A DNA stretch of 64,000 nucleotides, from assembly GCF_010119935.1 (NCBI RefSeq), contig NZ_CP048209.1:6670001-6734000 (forward strand), written 5' to 3'. The first letter of the stretch is position 1; every line of letters begins with the position of its first letter. Both the position numbers and the translations under genes were made by a program. The notes under the pieces are model-generated. The model was not told the origin of the DNA and searched no databases. It saw only the letters and a program-made list of their open reading frames with translations. Of this stretch, positions 1 through 8,839 are shown one piece after another. This DNA comes from Paenibacillus lycopersici. Lineage in GTDB: Bacteria; Bacillota; Bacilli; Paenibacillales; Paenibacillaceae.

Positions 1-660
1 CTGCCATGGGTGCTTGACGACTACGCCCTGCTGCCAAGCGGCGGCGCGCTAGGGCGCGGCTGCGGCCCGCTCGTGCTGACCAAGGACCGCATCGCCGGCC
101 CCGCCGAGCTTGCGGGCAAACGCGTTGCCGTGCCAAGCGAGCGGTCGACTGCCTACCTGCTCTTCCGCCTCTGGGCGGCGCAAAACATTCCGGGCGGCAA
201 TCTCGACATCGTCGTCATGCCGTTCCATGAAATCATGCCCGCTGTGCGGGACGGCGCGATCGACGCCGGACTCGTCATTCACGAAGCCCGCTTCACGTAC
301 CAGAACTACGGGCTGAGCCTGCAAACCGACCTCGGCAGCTGGTGGGAGTCCGATACCGGCCTGCCGATACCGCTCGGCGCCATTATCGCCCGCCGCTCCC
401 TGGACGCCGCTTCGCTGACGAACTGGATCCGCGCATCCGTCGAATACGCCTGGGCCCATCCGGAAAAGTCCCATGCCTACGTGATGGAGCACGCGCAGGA
501 AATGTCCCCCGACGTCGCGAAGCAGCACATCGCGCTCTATGTCAACGAATTCAGCGCCAATCTCGGCGCCAGCGGCTACGCGGCGATCGAATCGCTGCTC
601 GGCCGCGCGATGAAGGAAGGGCTCGTCCCGCAGTTCGATCTCGCCAAGCTGCGCGCGTAA
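1..660 (+). CDS. mqnD: 1,4-dihydroxy-6-naphthoate synthase MqnD (5'-truncated by window)
   Basis: This is the C-terminal part of a periplasmic-binding-protein-fold enzyme of the MqnA/MqnD family. MqnD converts cyclic dehypoxanthine futalosine to 1,4-dihydroxy-6-naphthoate in the cytoplasmic futalosine route to menaquinone. The frame is open from base 1 with no convincing start, so the gene begins upstream. About 219 residues are visible, against roughly 270-290 for the family. The GRGCGPLVLTK segment near the visible N-terminus is typical of MqnD and precedes the K/R-rich linker into the second lobe. A strong bidirectional hairpin terminator follows the stop codon. MqnA is the alternative within the family; MqnD is favoured by the GRGCGPLV segment. 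Confidence 0.85.
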   Translation: MPWVLDDYALLPSGGALGRGCGPLVLTKDRIAGPAELAGKRVAVPSERSTAYLLFRLWAAQNIPGGNLDIVVMPFHEIMPAVRDGAIDAGLVIHEARFTYQNYGLSLQTDLGSWWESDTGLPIPLGAIIARRSLDAASLTNWIRASVEYAWAHPEKSHAYVMEHAQEMSPDVAKQHIALYVNEFSANLGASGYAAIESLLGRAMKEGLVPQFDLAKLRA

Positions 661-686
661 GCCTCAGCCGGGCGCGTCTGAATACC

Positions 687-726
687 AGCCCAAAAAGCCG
701 TCGTACCATCGACGGCTTTTTGGGCT
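687..726. terminator. bidirectional rho-independent terminator
   Basis: A perfect 17-bp inverted repeat (AGCCCAAAAAGCCGTCG and its complement) surrounds a 6-nt loop. The stem contains an A5/T5 tract, so the 3' arm supplies a U-rich stretch on either strand. It lies between mqnD on the plus strand and the convergent small gene on the minus strand, and it can end both transcripts. Confidence 0.9.
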
Positions 727-746
727 GCTCGCTGCCGGGCAGGTCT

Positions 747-998
747 CTATTGCCCTACGCCCGTAGAATCGAAATCGCCGAGCAGCCCGGCGATGGCCGG
801 GAGCCAGCCTTTGTACGCCTCCAGGGAGAAGGCCGGGAAGCCAAGCAGATAATGGTTCGCCCCTTGGACGCCGGCGATCTCGTCGGTCCAGCGCATCAGC
901 AGCAGCCGCTTGTCCGCATGCGAGATCCGGATATGCCCCAGCGTGCGATTGCCGTTCGCTTCGACCCGGTACGCCCCTTCGACCGTTAACCTTCTCAA
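747..998 (-). CDS. hypothetical protein, 83 aa
   Basis: This is a small soluble protein that I do not recognise. The start is TTG at 998, chosen because a GGAGGG Shine-Dalgarno lies 6 nt upstream, which supports a real gene. The sequence has alternating beta-strand-like segments (AYRVEANGNRTLGHIRIS) followed by a hydrophobic, aromatic C-terminal half with LLMRW and YLLGFPAF. There are no cysteine pairs, signal peptide or obvious catalytic motif. It converges on mqnD with a shared terminator between them. Overlapping reading frames on both strands look unlike proteins. Function unknown. Confidence 0.6.
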   Translation of the reverse strand: MRRLTVEGAYRVEANGNRTLGHIRISHADKRLLLMRWTDEIAGVQGANHYLLGFPAFSLEAYKGWLPAIAGLLGDFDSTGVGQ

Positions 999-1319
999 TC
1001 CAATCCCTCCGTTCGGAAGCGTTGCGCGTCATGCAGCATGCAGCCGGCCGATCGCATCCCGCGCTCGTATTCCGTCATCGTCTCGGTTATAATGTATCCG
1101 CTTTCACAATAACTCGGTCAAACCGCCCAACGCGCTGAGCCGTGCGGGCATGAAGCGAGCGGAAGCTTCTTCCGCCTTCAAGGGACGGAAAGAGCTCCAG
1201 CAATCATTTCGGCACTCACGCGCAGCTCCCCGCGCGCGATGCGACGGCGCGCGATGGCTGTCAACCTCATTTTTCAACCTTGCCCCGCCGTTCTCCCCGA
1301 TCCCATCGCGCCCGCCTTT
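999..1319. other. intergenic region without a supported gene
   Basis: This stretch separates two minus-strand genes. It contains a short perfect hairpin at 1159-1175 (GCGGAAG, 3-nt loop, CTTCCGC) but no U-run on either strand. An isolated TATAAT hexamer at 1088-1093 on the plus strand has no credible -35 partner. Open frames here lack ribosome binding sites and protein-like composition. Confidence 0.5.
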
Positions 1320-2168
1320 CTAGCCTTCCTGCTGCCCAACGCCCAGCTCGCGCTCGAACAACGTCTGGTTCGCCCGATGGAATTTTCGCATATTGCGCGG
1401 GTATCGGCAGCCCTCGATCAGTTCGTCGACCGCCTGCTGGTCGGCTGCCCGGACGGCCGTCCGCATCGCCGCGATGTATGCCAAGCTTGCGATTTGGCGC
1501 CGCATGATTTCCGCGCGGTCGGTCGTAGACGCGCCATGACCGGGAATGAGCCGCATCACGTTATGTCGCGACAGCATCGTATCGAGCTTGACGAGCGAAG
1601 TCTCGTAGAGCGTGCTGCTGTGATAGATGTATGGGAATTCCACATCCGACCAGTAATCGCCTGCCAGCAGCAGACCGAGAGGCTCAACGACCGTGAAGAG
1701 GCCGTCGTCATTATGGCCAGGCGATAAGTAGAAGGTCAGCCGCAGCGATTCCGATGCCCCGAGCGCCAGCTGCTGTCCGTCATGGGCGACCGCATGCGTA
1801 ACGCTCGGATAACGCATCGTGTAGTTCCGCTCCAGATAATAATCATCGTCGAACGCGCGAATTTGCTCCACGACGGCCGCCCGCGCTTCTTCGCTTTTGC
1901 CCGCCAACGCGGCTGACGCGATGATTTCCGCATCCGGAAAAGCGCCGTATCCGAGAATATGGTCAAAGTCCGAGTGCGTGAAAAGCACATATTTGTGCTT
2001 GCCGCCAGCGGCCGCTTCATTCGCGTACCGCCGGATTTCCTCCACCTCGCCGGGCAGCCAGCACGGGTCGACGACCAGCACGGCGTCTTCCGTCTGGATG
2101 ACGGTAGAGGTTGTTTTGTAGAGGGCGCTTTCGAAAATCGTCAACGCGCCTTCTTGCAGTATGATCAT
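1320..2168 (-). CDS. MBL-fold metallohydrolase
   Basis: A metallo-beta-lactamase-fold hydrolase of 282 residues, within the usual size for single-domain members. The metal-binding signature is visible in order: THSDFDH (the HxHxDH motif with the first metal-binding pair as H-S-D), then the histidine in SPGHNDDG, the aspartate in LLAGDYWSD, and the final histidine in IPGHG. The D in place of the second His of HxHxDH means one zinc ligand is altered. There is no signal peptide, so the protein is cytoplasmic. The substrate cannot be told; the family includes glyoxalase-II-like, lactonase and nuclease members. The gene is monocistronic and diverges from the flavoprotein at 2350. Confidence 0.85.
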   Translation of the reverse strand: MIILQEGALTIFESALYKTTSTVIQTEDAVLVVDPCWLPGEVEEIRRYANEAAAGGKHKYVLFTHSDFDHILGYGAFPDAEIIASAALAGKSEEARAAVVEQIRAFDDDYYLERNYTMRYPSVTHAVAHDGQQLALGASESLRLTFYLSPGHNDDGLFTVVEPLGLLLAGDYWSDVEFPYIYHSSTLYETSLVKLDTMLSRHNVMRLIPGHGASTTDRAEIMRRQIASLAYIAAMRTAVRAADQQAVDELIEGCRYPRNMRKFHRANQTLFERELGVGQQEG

Positions 2169-2349
2169 CGTTGCTCATGCCTCCAAGTTTCGAATGCTCC
2201 TAATTCTTGTTCGCCGTGGAAGCGGCGCTGTCCTTCCCGTACAAACCCGGTTGCCCCGCCCGACTGCGCCGACATACCGCCGACATACATAGAACGGACC
2301 GTCTGCGCCAAACTACATGTATCTTCCATCAGATAAAGGAGCCTGCTTC

Positions 2350-3276
2350 ATGACTTATGACTGCATCATTGTCGGCGGCGGCCTTGCCGGCCTGCAAGCG
2401 GCGATTCAGCTCGGGCGGTATGCCGCGCACAGCGTGCTCGTCATCGATTCCGAGGACGGCCGTTCCGGCTTATGCCGCAGCTACCGCAACCTGCTCGGCT
2501 ATCCGGACGGCGTGTCCGGCGAGACGCTCCGGCAGGCGGGGCGCCAACAGCTCCAAACGTACGGCATCGCCATAAAGCGCGACACCGTCGCGGAGGCCGG
2601 GCCGCTCGCGCAGGGCGGCTTTCGCCTGCAAGGCGCCGGCGGCGAGAATTACGCGGCGCGCACGGTGCTGCTGTCCACGGGCGTCATGGACCGCCTTCCG
2701 GATTGGCCCGGGCTGCGCGCCTGCCTAGGTATCAGCGTCTACGTATGCCCGGACTGCGACGGCTATGAAATCAAAGGCCGCCGGACGCTCGTTCTCGGCG
2801 CGGGCGACGTCGGCGCGCGCATGGCGCTGACGCTGCGGGCCTGGACGGACCGGCTGTACTATGTGCGCCAGGAGACAGCGACGCATCCCCTCAGCCCGGA
2901 GCTTGCGGAGCAGCTGGATACCGCCGGCATTCCGCATCTGGCCGCGCCGGTGCAGTCCCTCGTCGTCGAGGACGGCTGCATGCTGACGGGCGTCGTCCTT
3001 ACCGACGGCACGACAATGTCGGCCGAGCGGGCATTCGTCGCCTTCGGCGGCAACGAGGTCCGCTCGCGGCTGGCCGAGCAGCTTGGCGCGCGCCTGCACG
3101 AGAATCGGCATGTGTGGACCGATCCGCGCACCCGAATGACGAGCGTGCAGGGTATGTGGGCTGCCGGCGATATCGCCTACCATTCCGAGCAGGCCGCCAT
3201 TGCCATGGGCGACGGCGCGCAGGCGGCGATCTGGATTCACAAGGCGCTGCGGGAGATGCAGGCGGCGCAGCGGTAA
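2350..3276 (+). CDS. thioredoxin-reductase-like NAD(P)/FAD-dependent oxidoreductase
   Basis: A 308-residue two-dinucleotide-binding flavoprotein of the low-Mr thioredoxin reductase fold. The FAD Rossmann motif GGGLAGLQAA is near the N-terminus, the NAD(P)H motif VLGAGDVGARMA lies mid-protein, and the C-terminal FAD motif is GMWAAGDIAY. The redox dithiol is CPDC at about residues 134-137, where classical TrxB has CATC. The family therefore reads as a TrxR-like disulfide oxidoreductase or oxidase (compare GliT/HlmI-type enzymes) and not as TrxB itself. The ATG at 2350 is chosen because AAGGAG lies 8-9 nt upstream; an in-frame ATG at 2317 lacks one. The physiological substrate is unknown. Confidence 0.85.
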   Translation: MTYDCIIVGGGLAGLQAAIQLGRYAAHSVLVIDSEDGRSGLCRSYRNLLGYPDGVSGETLRQAGRQQLQTYGIAIKRDTVAEAGPLAQGGFRLQGAGGENYAARTVLLSTGVMDRLPDWPGLRACLGISVYVCPDCDGYEIKGRRTLVLGAGDVGARMALTLRAWTDRLYYVRQETATHPLSPELAEQLDTAGIPHLAAPVQSLVVEDGCMLTGVVLTDGTTMSAERAFVAFGGNEVRSRLAEQLGARLHENRHVWTDPRTRMTSVQGMWAAGDIAYHSEQAAIAMGDGAQAAIWIHKALREMQAAQR

Positions 3277-3303
3277 TGCCGCTGCGGAGCGGGCGATCTC
3301 GCC

Positions 3304-3513
3304 TTAGCCGCGGCCATGCCGCGCATTCGACAGCGTCGTGCCCGCCGCAGTAACCTCGACATCGCAGTACAGGCCGCTTGCTGCTCGTATGTGTATGAGG
3401 AGATCGTTCGTCTTGGTGCTGCCGCGCCGTACAGGGATGACGCTCTTCGCCTCGCTGACGACGTACAACCCGATGCCCGTATTTCGGCCGCTTCTATATC
3501 CGGTTGCCTTCAT
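3304..3513 (-). CDS. possible small protein overlapping the end of dbpA
   Basis: The ATG at 3513 overlaps the stop codon of the helicase gene as TGATG, an arrangement typical of translational coupling. The 69-residue product is basic near its N-terminus and beta-rich later (GIGLYVVSEAKSVIPV, GLYCDVEVTAAG). Codon choice is GC-rich at third positions, like its neighbours. I do not recognise a family and there is no independent ribosome binding site, so this could be a chance frame. It converges on the flavoprotein gene with a 27-bp gap and no visible terminator. Confidence 0.35.
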   Translation of the reverse strand: MKATGYRSGRNTGIGLYVVSEAKSVIPVRRGSTKTNDLLIHIRAASGLYCDVEVTAAGTTLSNARHGRG

Positions 3514-4976
3514 CACTTCTTCGCTTCATGTACCTTCAACAGCTTGCCTTTGATCGTCGTCGTCTTCATGGCGCGCAGGACGAGCGGGCCTTTGCCGTTC
3601 AGAATATCCACGAACGTCGCGTTGTCCTGCATGGCGATGATTCCGATGTCCGCCGCCGTCATGCCCTCCAGCTTGGCGATCGTGCCGACGAAATCGACGG
3701 CGCGCAGTTTCTTTTTCTTGCCCCCGTTGAAATACAGCTTCATGATGTTCTCGCTGAGCAGCTCCCGCTTGTCCGGCCGCGGCGCCTCGTTCATCCCCAG
3801 CTTCCGCTCGAAGGCGCCGCGCGCGGCTTCGACGGCTGCGGCTGACGGCGCTTCGCATCGGGGCAGCCCGAAGCCGAGGTACCGTTCGATCTCCGCAAGC
3901 CGCCGTTCCTCCTGCGGCGCCGCGAACGTGATCGCTTCGCCGGTCAGACCCGCGCGAGCCGTGCGCCCGATGCGGTGCACGAACTTCTCGCTGTCCATCG
4001 GCAGGTCGAAATTGACGACATGCGTGACATGCTCGATATCGATGCCTCGCGCCGCCAGGTCCGTCGCCACGAGATACCGGAACTCCCTTCGCCGAAAAGC
4101 GTGCATCGCCTCGAACCGGTCGTCCTGCTCCATGCCGCCGTGGATTTTATCGCACGGATACCCGCTGCGGCGCAGCTCGCGGCAAACCTCGTCGACGGCC
4201 TCCTTCGTCGAGCAGAAGACGATGCAGCTGTCCGGATTCTCCGTCACCGTCACCGCCTTGAGCAGCGCCGGCTTATCCGCATCCGCCACGCTGTAGAGCT
4301 TGTGCGCGATCCGCTCGACCGCCACGCCTTGCGACGCGATCTCGATATGGAGCGGCCGGCGCAAATGCGTCCGGCACAGCCGGTCCACGTCCTCCGGCAG
4401 CGTCGCGGAGAACAGCAGCGTCACCCGCTCCTTCGGCAGCGCCTCGATGATCGCCTCCACCTGCTCGATGAACCCGCGGTTCAGCATCTCGTCGGCCTCG
4501 TCGATGACGAGAAAACGAATCCGCTCCGCGTTCAGCGTGCCGCGCCGGATATGATCCAGCACGCGGCCCGGCGTGCCCGCGACGACATGGACCTTCTGCT
4601 TCAGCTCGGTTTTCTGCGCGGCGAACGGCTGCTGTCCGTAGATGGCGACCGCCTTGATTCGCTTGAACCGGCCGATGTTGATGAAGTCCTCCTTCACCTG
4701 CCCGGCCAGCTCCCGCGTCGGCGTCAGGACGAGCGCCTGCGGGCGGTTCTCCGCCCAATCGATCAGTTCGCAGACCGGAATGCCGAACGCCGCCGTCTTC
4801 CCGCTCCCCGTCTGGGCGCGGACGGCGCAATCCCGATGCGCCAGCACCTGCGGAATCACTTCCCGCTGCACCGGGGTCGGCTGCTCGTAGCCAAGGCTGC
4901 CGACGGCGCGCACAATGTCCTCGCCAAGCCCGAAATCTCCAAAATCATTGCCTTGCCCTTGTTCCTCCAACGCCAT
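3513..4976 (-). CDS. dbpA: DEAD-box ATP-dependent RNA helicase, DbpA/YxiN type
   Basis: A 487-residue helicase with all core motifs in order: Q motif GYEQPTPVQ, Walker [19 protein letters not shown], Walker [12 protein letters not shown] in [10 protein letters not shown], then [11 protein letters not shown] and [10 protein letters not shown] in the second RecA domain. The last 75 or so residues ([12 protein letters not shown] through LLKVHEAKK) match the DbpA RNA-binding domain, an RRM-like fold that targets hairpin 92 of 23S rRNA in the DbpA/YxiN family. The role is therefore probably late 50S ribosome assembly. The start ATG at 4976 has AAGGAG 10 nt upstream; the frame continues upstream without a ribosome binding site. 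Length agrees with Bacillus YxiN. Confidence 0.93.
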   Translation of the reverse strand: MALEEQGQGNDFGDFGLGEDIVRAVGSLGYEQPTPVQREVIPQVLAHRDCAVRAQTGSGKTAAFGIPVCELIDWAENRPQALVLTPTRELAGQVKEDFINIGRFKRIKAVAIYGQQPFAAQKTELKQKVHVVAGTPGRVLDHIRRGTLNAERIRFLVIDEADEMLNRGFIEQVEAIIEALPKERVTLLFSATLPEDVDRLCRTHLRRPLHIEIASQGVAVERIAHKLYSVADADKPALLKAVTVTENPDSCIVFCSTKEAVDEVCRELRRSGYPCDKIHGGMEQDDRFEAMHAFRRREFRYLVATDLAARGIDIEHVTHVVNFDLPMDSEKFVHRIGRTARAGLTGEAITFAAPQEERRLAEIERYLGFGLPRCEAPSAAAVEAARGAFERKLGMNEAPRPDKRELLSENIMKLYFNGGKKKKLRAVDFVGTIAKLEGMTAADIGIIAMQDNATFVDILNGKGPLVLRAMKTTTIKGKLLKVHEAKK

Positions 4977-5106
4977 ATGCCGCCAATCTCCTTCGCGCTC
5001 ATTCCATCTATGCACCCAGTATACCCCATCCGATCGCCGGACGCTCGGCCTGCGCACTCGAGCGGGGCTATGTATACCCCGCCCGCTATGCCCCAAGCTC
5101 CTGCTT

Positions 5107-5645
5107 AAAAAGCAACTTTATCGCTCTTTCTGTTTCCACGGCCCCGAATTCCTGCCCAAAAAGCAACTTTCCCGCCCTTTCTGCCCTCCACGGTTCCGAA
5201 TTCCTGCCCAAAAAGCAACTTTCCCGCCCTTTCTGCCCTCCACGGCTCCGAATTCCTGCCCAAAAAGCAACTTTCCTACCCTTTCTGCCCTCCACGGCTC
5301 CGAATTCCTGCCCAAAAAGCAACTTTCCTACCCTTTCTGCCCTCCACGGCTCCGAATTTCTGCCCAAAAAGCAACTTTCCCGCCCTTTCTGCCCTCCACG
5401 GCTCCGAATTCCTGCCCAAAAAGCAACTTTCCTACCCTTTCTGCCCTCCACGGCTCCGAATTTCTGTCCAAAAAGCAACTTTCCTACCCTTTCTGCCCTC
5501 CACGGCTCCGAATTTCTGCCCACAGGCAGCTTTTCCACCTTTCCCGCTCACCCCAGCCCAGAATTCCTGCCCACGACAGCTTTTTTGCCCATTCCACCCG
5601 CTACAGCCTCGAAATTCCTGCCCGTAGGCAGCTTTTCCTCACAGC
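5107..5645. repeat. 52-bp direct tandem repeat array (about 11 units)
   Basis: The motif AAAAAGCAACTTT begins at 5107, 5158, 5210, 5262, 5314, 5366, 5418 and 5470, giving one 51-bp and six 52-bp periods. Each unit also carries CCCTTTCTGCCCTCCACGG and GAATTCCTGCC (some GAATTTCTGCC). Units differ mainly at two spots (CCCGCC/CCTACC and GAATTC/GAATTT). Three degenerate units follow at about 5522, 5573 and 5624, where AAAAAGCAAC has become something like GGCAGC. Because 52 is not a multiple of three, the same repeat is read in all three frames, so the long open frames crossing it are artefacts. The array lies between the GH38 gene and dbpA. It is not CRISPR, because the whole unit is conserved and there are no unique spacers. 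Confidence 0.95.
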
Positions 5646-5677
5646 CCCCCTCCCTACCTCACACTCCCACCGCGCCC

Positions 5678-5712
5678 AAAACGCAAATAAGGCCCCCGCC
5701 CCCTTGGGGGCC
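5678..5712 (-). terminator. rho-independent terminator of the GH38 gene
   Basis: On the minus strand GGCCCCC and its complement form a 7-bp G/C stem (arms 5691-5697 and 5706-5712), followed by the T-rich stretch TTATTTGCGTTTT. It sits about 35 nt after the mannosidase stop codon and before the tandem repeat array. Confidence 0.75.
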
Positions 5713-5745
5713 GGAGCCAAACGAGCACCGCTCGCAACATTAATA

Positions 5746-8700
5746 TTACAGCATGATCTTCACCGTCTTGATCTCGAACGGCGCAAACTGCAGTCCGTAG
5801 CCGCTCTCTACCGCCTGCGCGGACAGCGTTTCCGTCTTCTGCTCCATCAGGTCGGCCAGCGAGACCGACGCATGCGGCAGGTTGACGCGCAGCCGAACCG
5901 ATGCATTGCCGCCCGACGTTTCATACAAGCGCACGATCAGCGCATCCTCGTCTTCCGCCTTCTTCACCGCTTCGATCATGACGCCGTCGCCTTCGAGCGC
6001 GATCGCCGTGAAGCGATCCGCCGGCAACGTGCCGGAACGCGAGCCGGCCGCTTCGACGACGGCAATCGGCGTGTTGAATGCGTAACCCGCCTTGTACACC
6101 TCGGCGGCGATGAAGTCTCCTTCATGCGGCAGCAGCGCATAATTGAACTGATGCTCCGCGCGGTCGCATACCGGATCCGGGAACGACGGGCTGCGCAGCA
6201 GGTGGACGCTGATCGTGTGCCCGTTCGCGCTGTATCCGTATTTGCAGTCGTTCAGGATCGCGGCGCCGAAGTCCGGCTGCGACAGATCGATCCATTGATG
6301 CGCCGCGATCTCGTCCTTCGCGTAGTCCCACATCGTGTTGCGATGCGTCGGACGCTTCAAGTGGCCGAACTGGATTTCGCAGGCCGCCGCGTCCGTGTAT
6401 ACGTTCAGCGGGAAGATCGCGCGCAGCATGCGGCCGTCTTCCTGCCAGTCCGCGTTCGTCGCGAATGTCAGCTGCTTGCCGCCCGCCGTCAGCGAGATGC
6501 GCTGAGTCAGCGTCGACTTGCCGTACGCGTACCGCTGCTCCACGACCGCTTGCGGTCCTTCGAGTAACGCATTCACGGCGGTCAGCTTCATCTGCTCGAA
6601 GCCCGCAGCCGCGTAATCTTCCGGGAAGTCCCACGCGTCGCCGTCGTCCTTGTACACCGCCAGCACGTTGGCGCGCTCGCCCGGAGCCAGCACTTCGCGG
6701 CCGAGCGCCTTGTCGAAGACGGAGCCGATGCTGCCGTCGGACAGGAACGTCACGCGGACCAGCTCGTTCTCCAGGCTGTCGCCCGACGCTTGCAGCTCGA
6801 AGGCCGGGAGCGCTTCCGGCGCCGCGTCCACCACGGCGTAGCCCATGGCCGGCACGTCGACCTCGCGCCAGGCGCCGCCCCCCGCGTCCAGCCATTCCTT
6901 GCGCGCCCACGGCAGCGAGTTGAACAGCACTGCCGTGCGCTCCGAACCGGATGCGCCAATCGCCGACGCCGCTTCTTCGTAGGCTTTCGCCGTCAGCTCG
7001 TTCACGCGTCCGAGCAGCGCCTCGTACCGCGCCAGCGATTCGTCGAACACGCGCGTAATCGACGAGCCCGGCAAAATATCGTGGAACTGGTAGAGCAGCA
7101 CTTCCTTCCAGATCCGGTCCAGCTCCTCCGCCGGATAGCCCCCCGTGCCGGCCGCAAAAGCGAGCGACGCCGCGAATTCCAGCTCGCGCAGCGCCTTCTC
7201 CAGCTTGCGGTTGAAGCGCTTGTTGCGCGCCTGGCTCGTCAGCGTGCCCTGATGCTTCTCCAGATACAGCTCGCCTTTCCACGTCTTGTACCGGCTCCGG
7301 TTCGCGTTCAGCTTCTCGAAGAAGTCGATGGCCGGCTCCTGTTTCACGGGAATGAGGCCTTGCAGGTTCTTCACCCGCGCCAGCCGTTCCAGATGCTCCT
7401 CGCCCGGGCCGCCGCCGCCGTCCCCGATGCCGAAGACGACGAGACAGTGGTCGGAGACGTTCTTATCGTAATAATCCCGTTCCGCTTTCAGAATCGACCG
7501 CGGCAGCGCCGGGCCGTTGTACGTATCCTCCGGCGGCAGGTGCGTCAGCACGCGGCTGCCGTCGATCCCTTCCCAGAAGAACGTATGATGCGGATGGTCG
7601 TTGTGGATGCTCCACGACAGCTTCTGCGTCATGACATAGTCGACGCCGGACAGCTTCAGCAATTGCGGCAGGCTGGCGGTGTAGCCGAAAATATCCGGCA
7701 CCCACAGCATGCGCATGTCCAGTCCGAACTCCTCCTTGAAGAAACGCTTGCCGAGCAGGATTTGACGGACGAGCGCTTCGCCGCCGGCGATGTTGGAATC
7801 CGGCTCGACCCACATCGCGCCCTGCACTTCCCAGCGGCCTTCCGCCACGCGCTGCTTAATCTGCGCGTACAGCTTCGGATGCTGCTCCTTCACCCATTGA
7901 TACAGCTGCGGCTGGCTCGCGCCGAACACGTAGTCCGGGTACTTCTCCATCATGCGGAGCGCGGTCGCGAACGTCCGGGCGCCCTTGCGGTACGTTTCCC
8001 GGATCGGCCACAGCCAAGCCAGGTCGATATGGGCGTGGCCGATCGCGCTCGCCGTCATCGTCGGGTCGCCGCCCCGTTTCGCCAGCTCCGCCCCCAGCAG
8101 ACGGCGCGCATCGGCGACCGTCTCGTCCGACGGATAGCGCAGCAGCAGGTGGACGTCGTACAGCGCTTGCGTAATGCGCGCCGTCCGCGCCGACTTGTCT
8201 TCGATATGCTCGACGTAATCGAGCAGCACTTCGTAGTCGTAATACAGCTGACGAATCTCCTCGTGGCAGATCGCGATGTCCGCTTCCTTCACCGTCCCGC
8301 TGCGGAAGTAGCCGAACAGGTCGTTATTGCCGGCATCGCCCCACAGATCAATGACTTCTCCGCCCGCGGCGCTGTCCGCGACTCCGAAGACGCGCTTGCC
8401 CGGCAGCCCGAGCGTCAAGTCGAACTCCGAATTGACATTCGTCAAGCCTTGCAGCGGCGTTCCTTCCTCATCGAAAATACATAGCTCGCCGTTCACGTCG
8501 AGCAGCAGCACGACTTTCTGCCCTGCCGCGGATTCCGGTACCCGGCCGCTGAAATGGAACCAGGCGCAGTCCCAGCGTTCGCCCCATTGGTCTCCAGGCT
8601 GCAGTTCCAAGCGTTCGCCGGACTTGCGTTCCGCGAAGACGACCGGTTCCTTCGTGGCGTAGGCCGTCATGGCGAGCGACGCAACCTTCGTATAGATACG

Positions 8701-8760
8701 CGACTCGATCCCATGCAGCGTTCTGCGGAGGAGATCCATTTTAATCGGTGTATGCGGCAT
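5746..8760 (-). CDS. glycoside hydrolase family 38 alpha-mannosidase
   Basis: A 1004-residue class II alpha-mannosidase, full length for bacterial GH38. The zinc-binding motif GHAHIDLAWLWP lies at residues 241-252 (His242, Asp/His pair at 244-246). WVEPDSN holds the predicted nucleophile Asp321. PDIFGYTASLPQLL and FHDILPGSSI are further family blocks, followed by the C-terminal beta domains. There is no signal peptide, so it acts in the cytoplasm on imported mannosides or mannose-containing oligosaccharides. The ATG at 8760 lacks a well-placed ribosome binding site (AAGGGATGG is about 15-20 nt upstream), so the start is less certain; Met8 is an alternative. It follows the regulator gene at 8887 but has its own promoter. 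Confidence 0.93.
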   Translation of the reverse strand: MPHTPIKMDLLRRTLHGIESRIYTKVASLAMTAYATKEPVVFAERKSGERLELQPGDQWGERWDCAWFHFSGRVPESAAGQKVVLLLDVNGELCIFDEEGTPLQGLTNVNSEFDLTLGLPGKRVFGVADSAAGGEVIDLWGDAGNNDLFGYFRSGTVKEADIAICHEEIRQLYYDYEVLLDYVEHIEDKSARTARITQALYDVHLLLRYPSDETVADARRLLGAELAKRGGDPTMTASAIGHAHIDLAWLWPIRETYRKGARTFATALRMMEKYPDYVFGASQPQLYQWVKEQHPKLYAQIKQRVAEGRWEVQGAMWVEPDSNIAGGEALVRQILLGKRFFKEEFGLDMRMLWVPDIFGYTASLPQLLKLSGVDYVMTQKLSWSIHNDHPHHTFFWEGIDGSRVLTHLPPEDTYNGPALPRSILKAERDYYDKNVSDHCLVVFGIGDGGGGPGEEHLERLARVKNLQGLIPVKQEPAIDFFEKLNANRSRYKTWKGELYLEKHQGTLTSQARNKRFNRKLEKALRELEFAASLAFAAGTGGYPAEELDRIWKEVLLYQFHDILPGSSITRVFDESLARYEALLGRVNELTAKAYEEAASAIGASGSERTAVLFNSLPWARKEWLDAGGGAWREVDVPAMGYAVVDAAPEALPAFELQASGDSLENELVRVTFLSDGSIGSVFDKALGREVLAPGERANVLAVYKDDGDAWDFPEDYAAAGFEQMKLTAVNALLEGPQAVVEQRYAYGKSTLTQRISLTAGGKQLTFATNADWQEDGRMLRAIFPLNVYTDAAACEIQFGHLKRPTHRNTMWDYAKDEIAAHQWIDLSQPDFGAAILNDCKYGYSANGHTISVHLLRSPSFPDPVCDRAEHQFNYALLPHEGDFIAAEVYKAGYAFNTPIAVVEAAGSRSGTLPADRFTAIALEGDGVMIEAVKKAEDEDALIVRLYETSGGNASVRLRVNLPHASVSLADLMEQKTETLSAQAVESGYGLQFAPFEIKTVKIML

Positions 8761-8792
8761 TAAGTAGTGTCACCATCCCTTAACCAAGTTGT

Positions 8793-8832
8793 ATATGTCA
8801 TAATATTATATTATATATGTCTAATAGATCAA
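8793..8832 (-). promoter_or_regulatory. promoter and candidate operator of the GH38 gene
   Basis: On the minus strand TTGATC (8832-8827) and TATAAT (8810-8805) are spaced 16 bp apart, a good vegetative promoter. The -10 region overlaps the palindrome ATAATATTAT. Two direct copies of GACATAT (complements at 8793-8799 and 8815-8821) start exactly 22 bp apart, about two helical turns, and bracket the -10. This looks like a repressor site, plausibly for the GntR/LacI-type regulator encoded just upstream. Confidence 0.6.
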
Positions 8833-8839
8833 TTGTTTT

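Noticed and set aside
1088-1093. TATAAT as a promoter upstream of 1.1 kb
   Set aside because: No -35 partner and no gene downstream on that strand.
5086-5538. Hypothetical proteins with repeating RNSEPWRAERVGKLLFG-type sequence across the 5.1-5.5 kb array
   Set aside because: They arise from reading a 52-bp repeat, which is not a multiple of three, in successive frames. All three frames are open and no ribosome binding site is present.
5107-5645. CRISPR array
   Set aside because: Whole 52-bp units are conserved; there are no short repeats separated by unique spacers and no cas genes.
6790-8484. Long open frame antisense to the GH38 gene
   Set aside because: Composition is that of a shadow frame, and the mannosidase on the other strand has all catalytic motifs.
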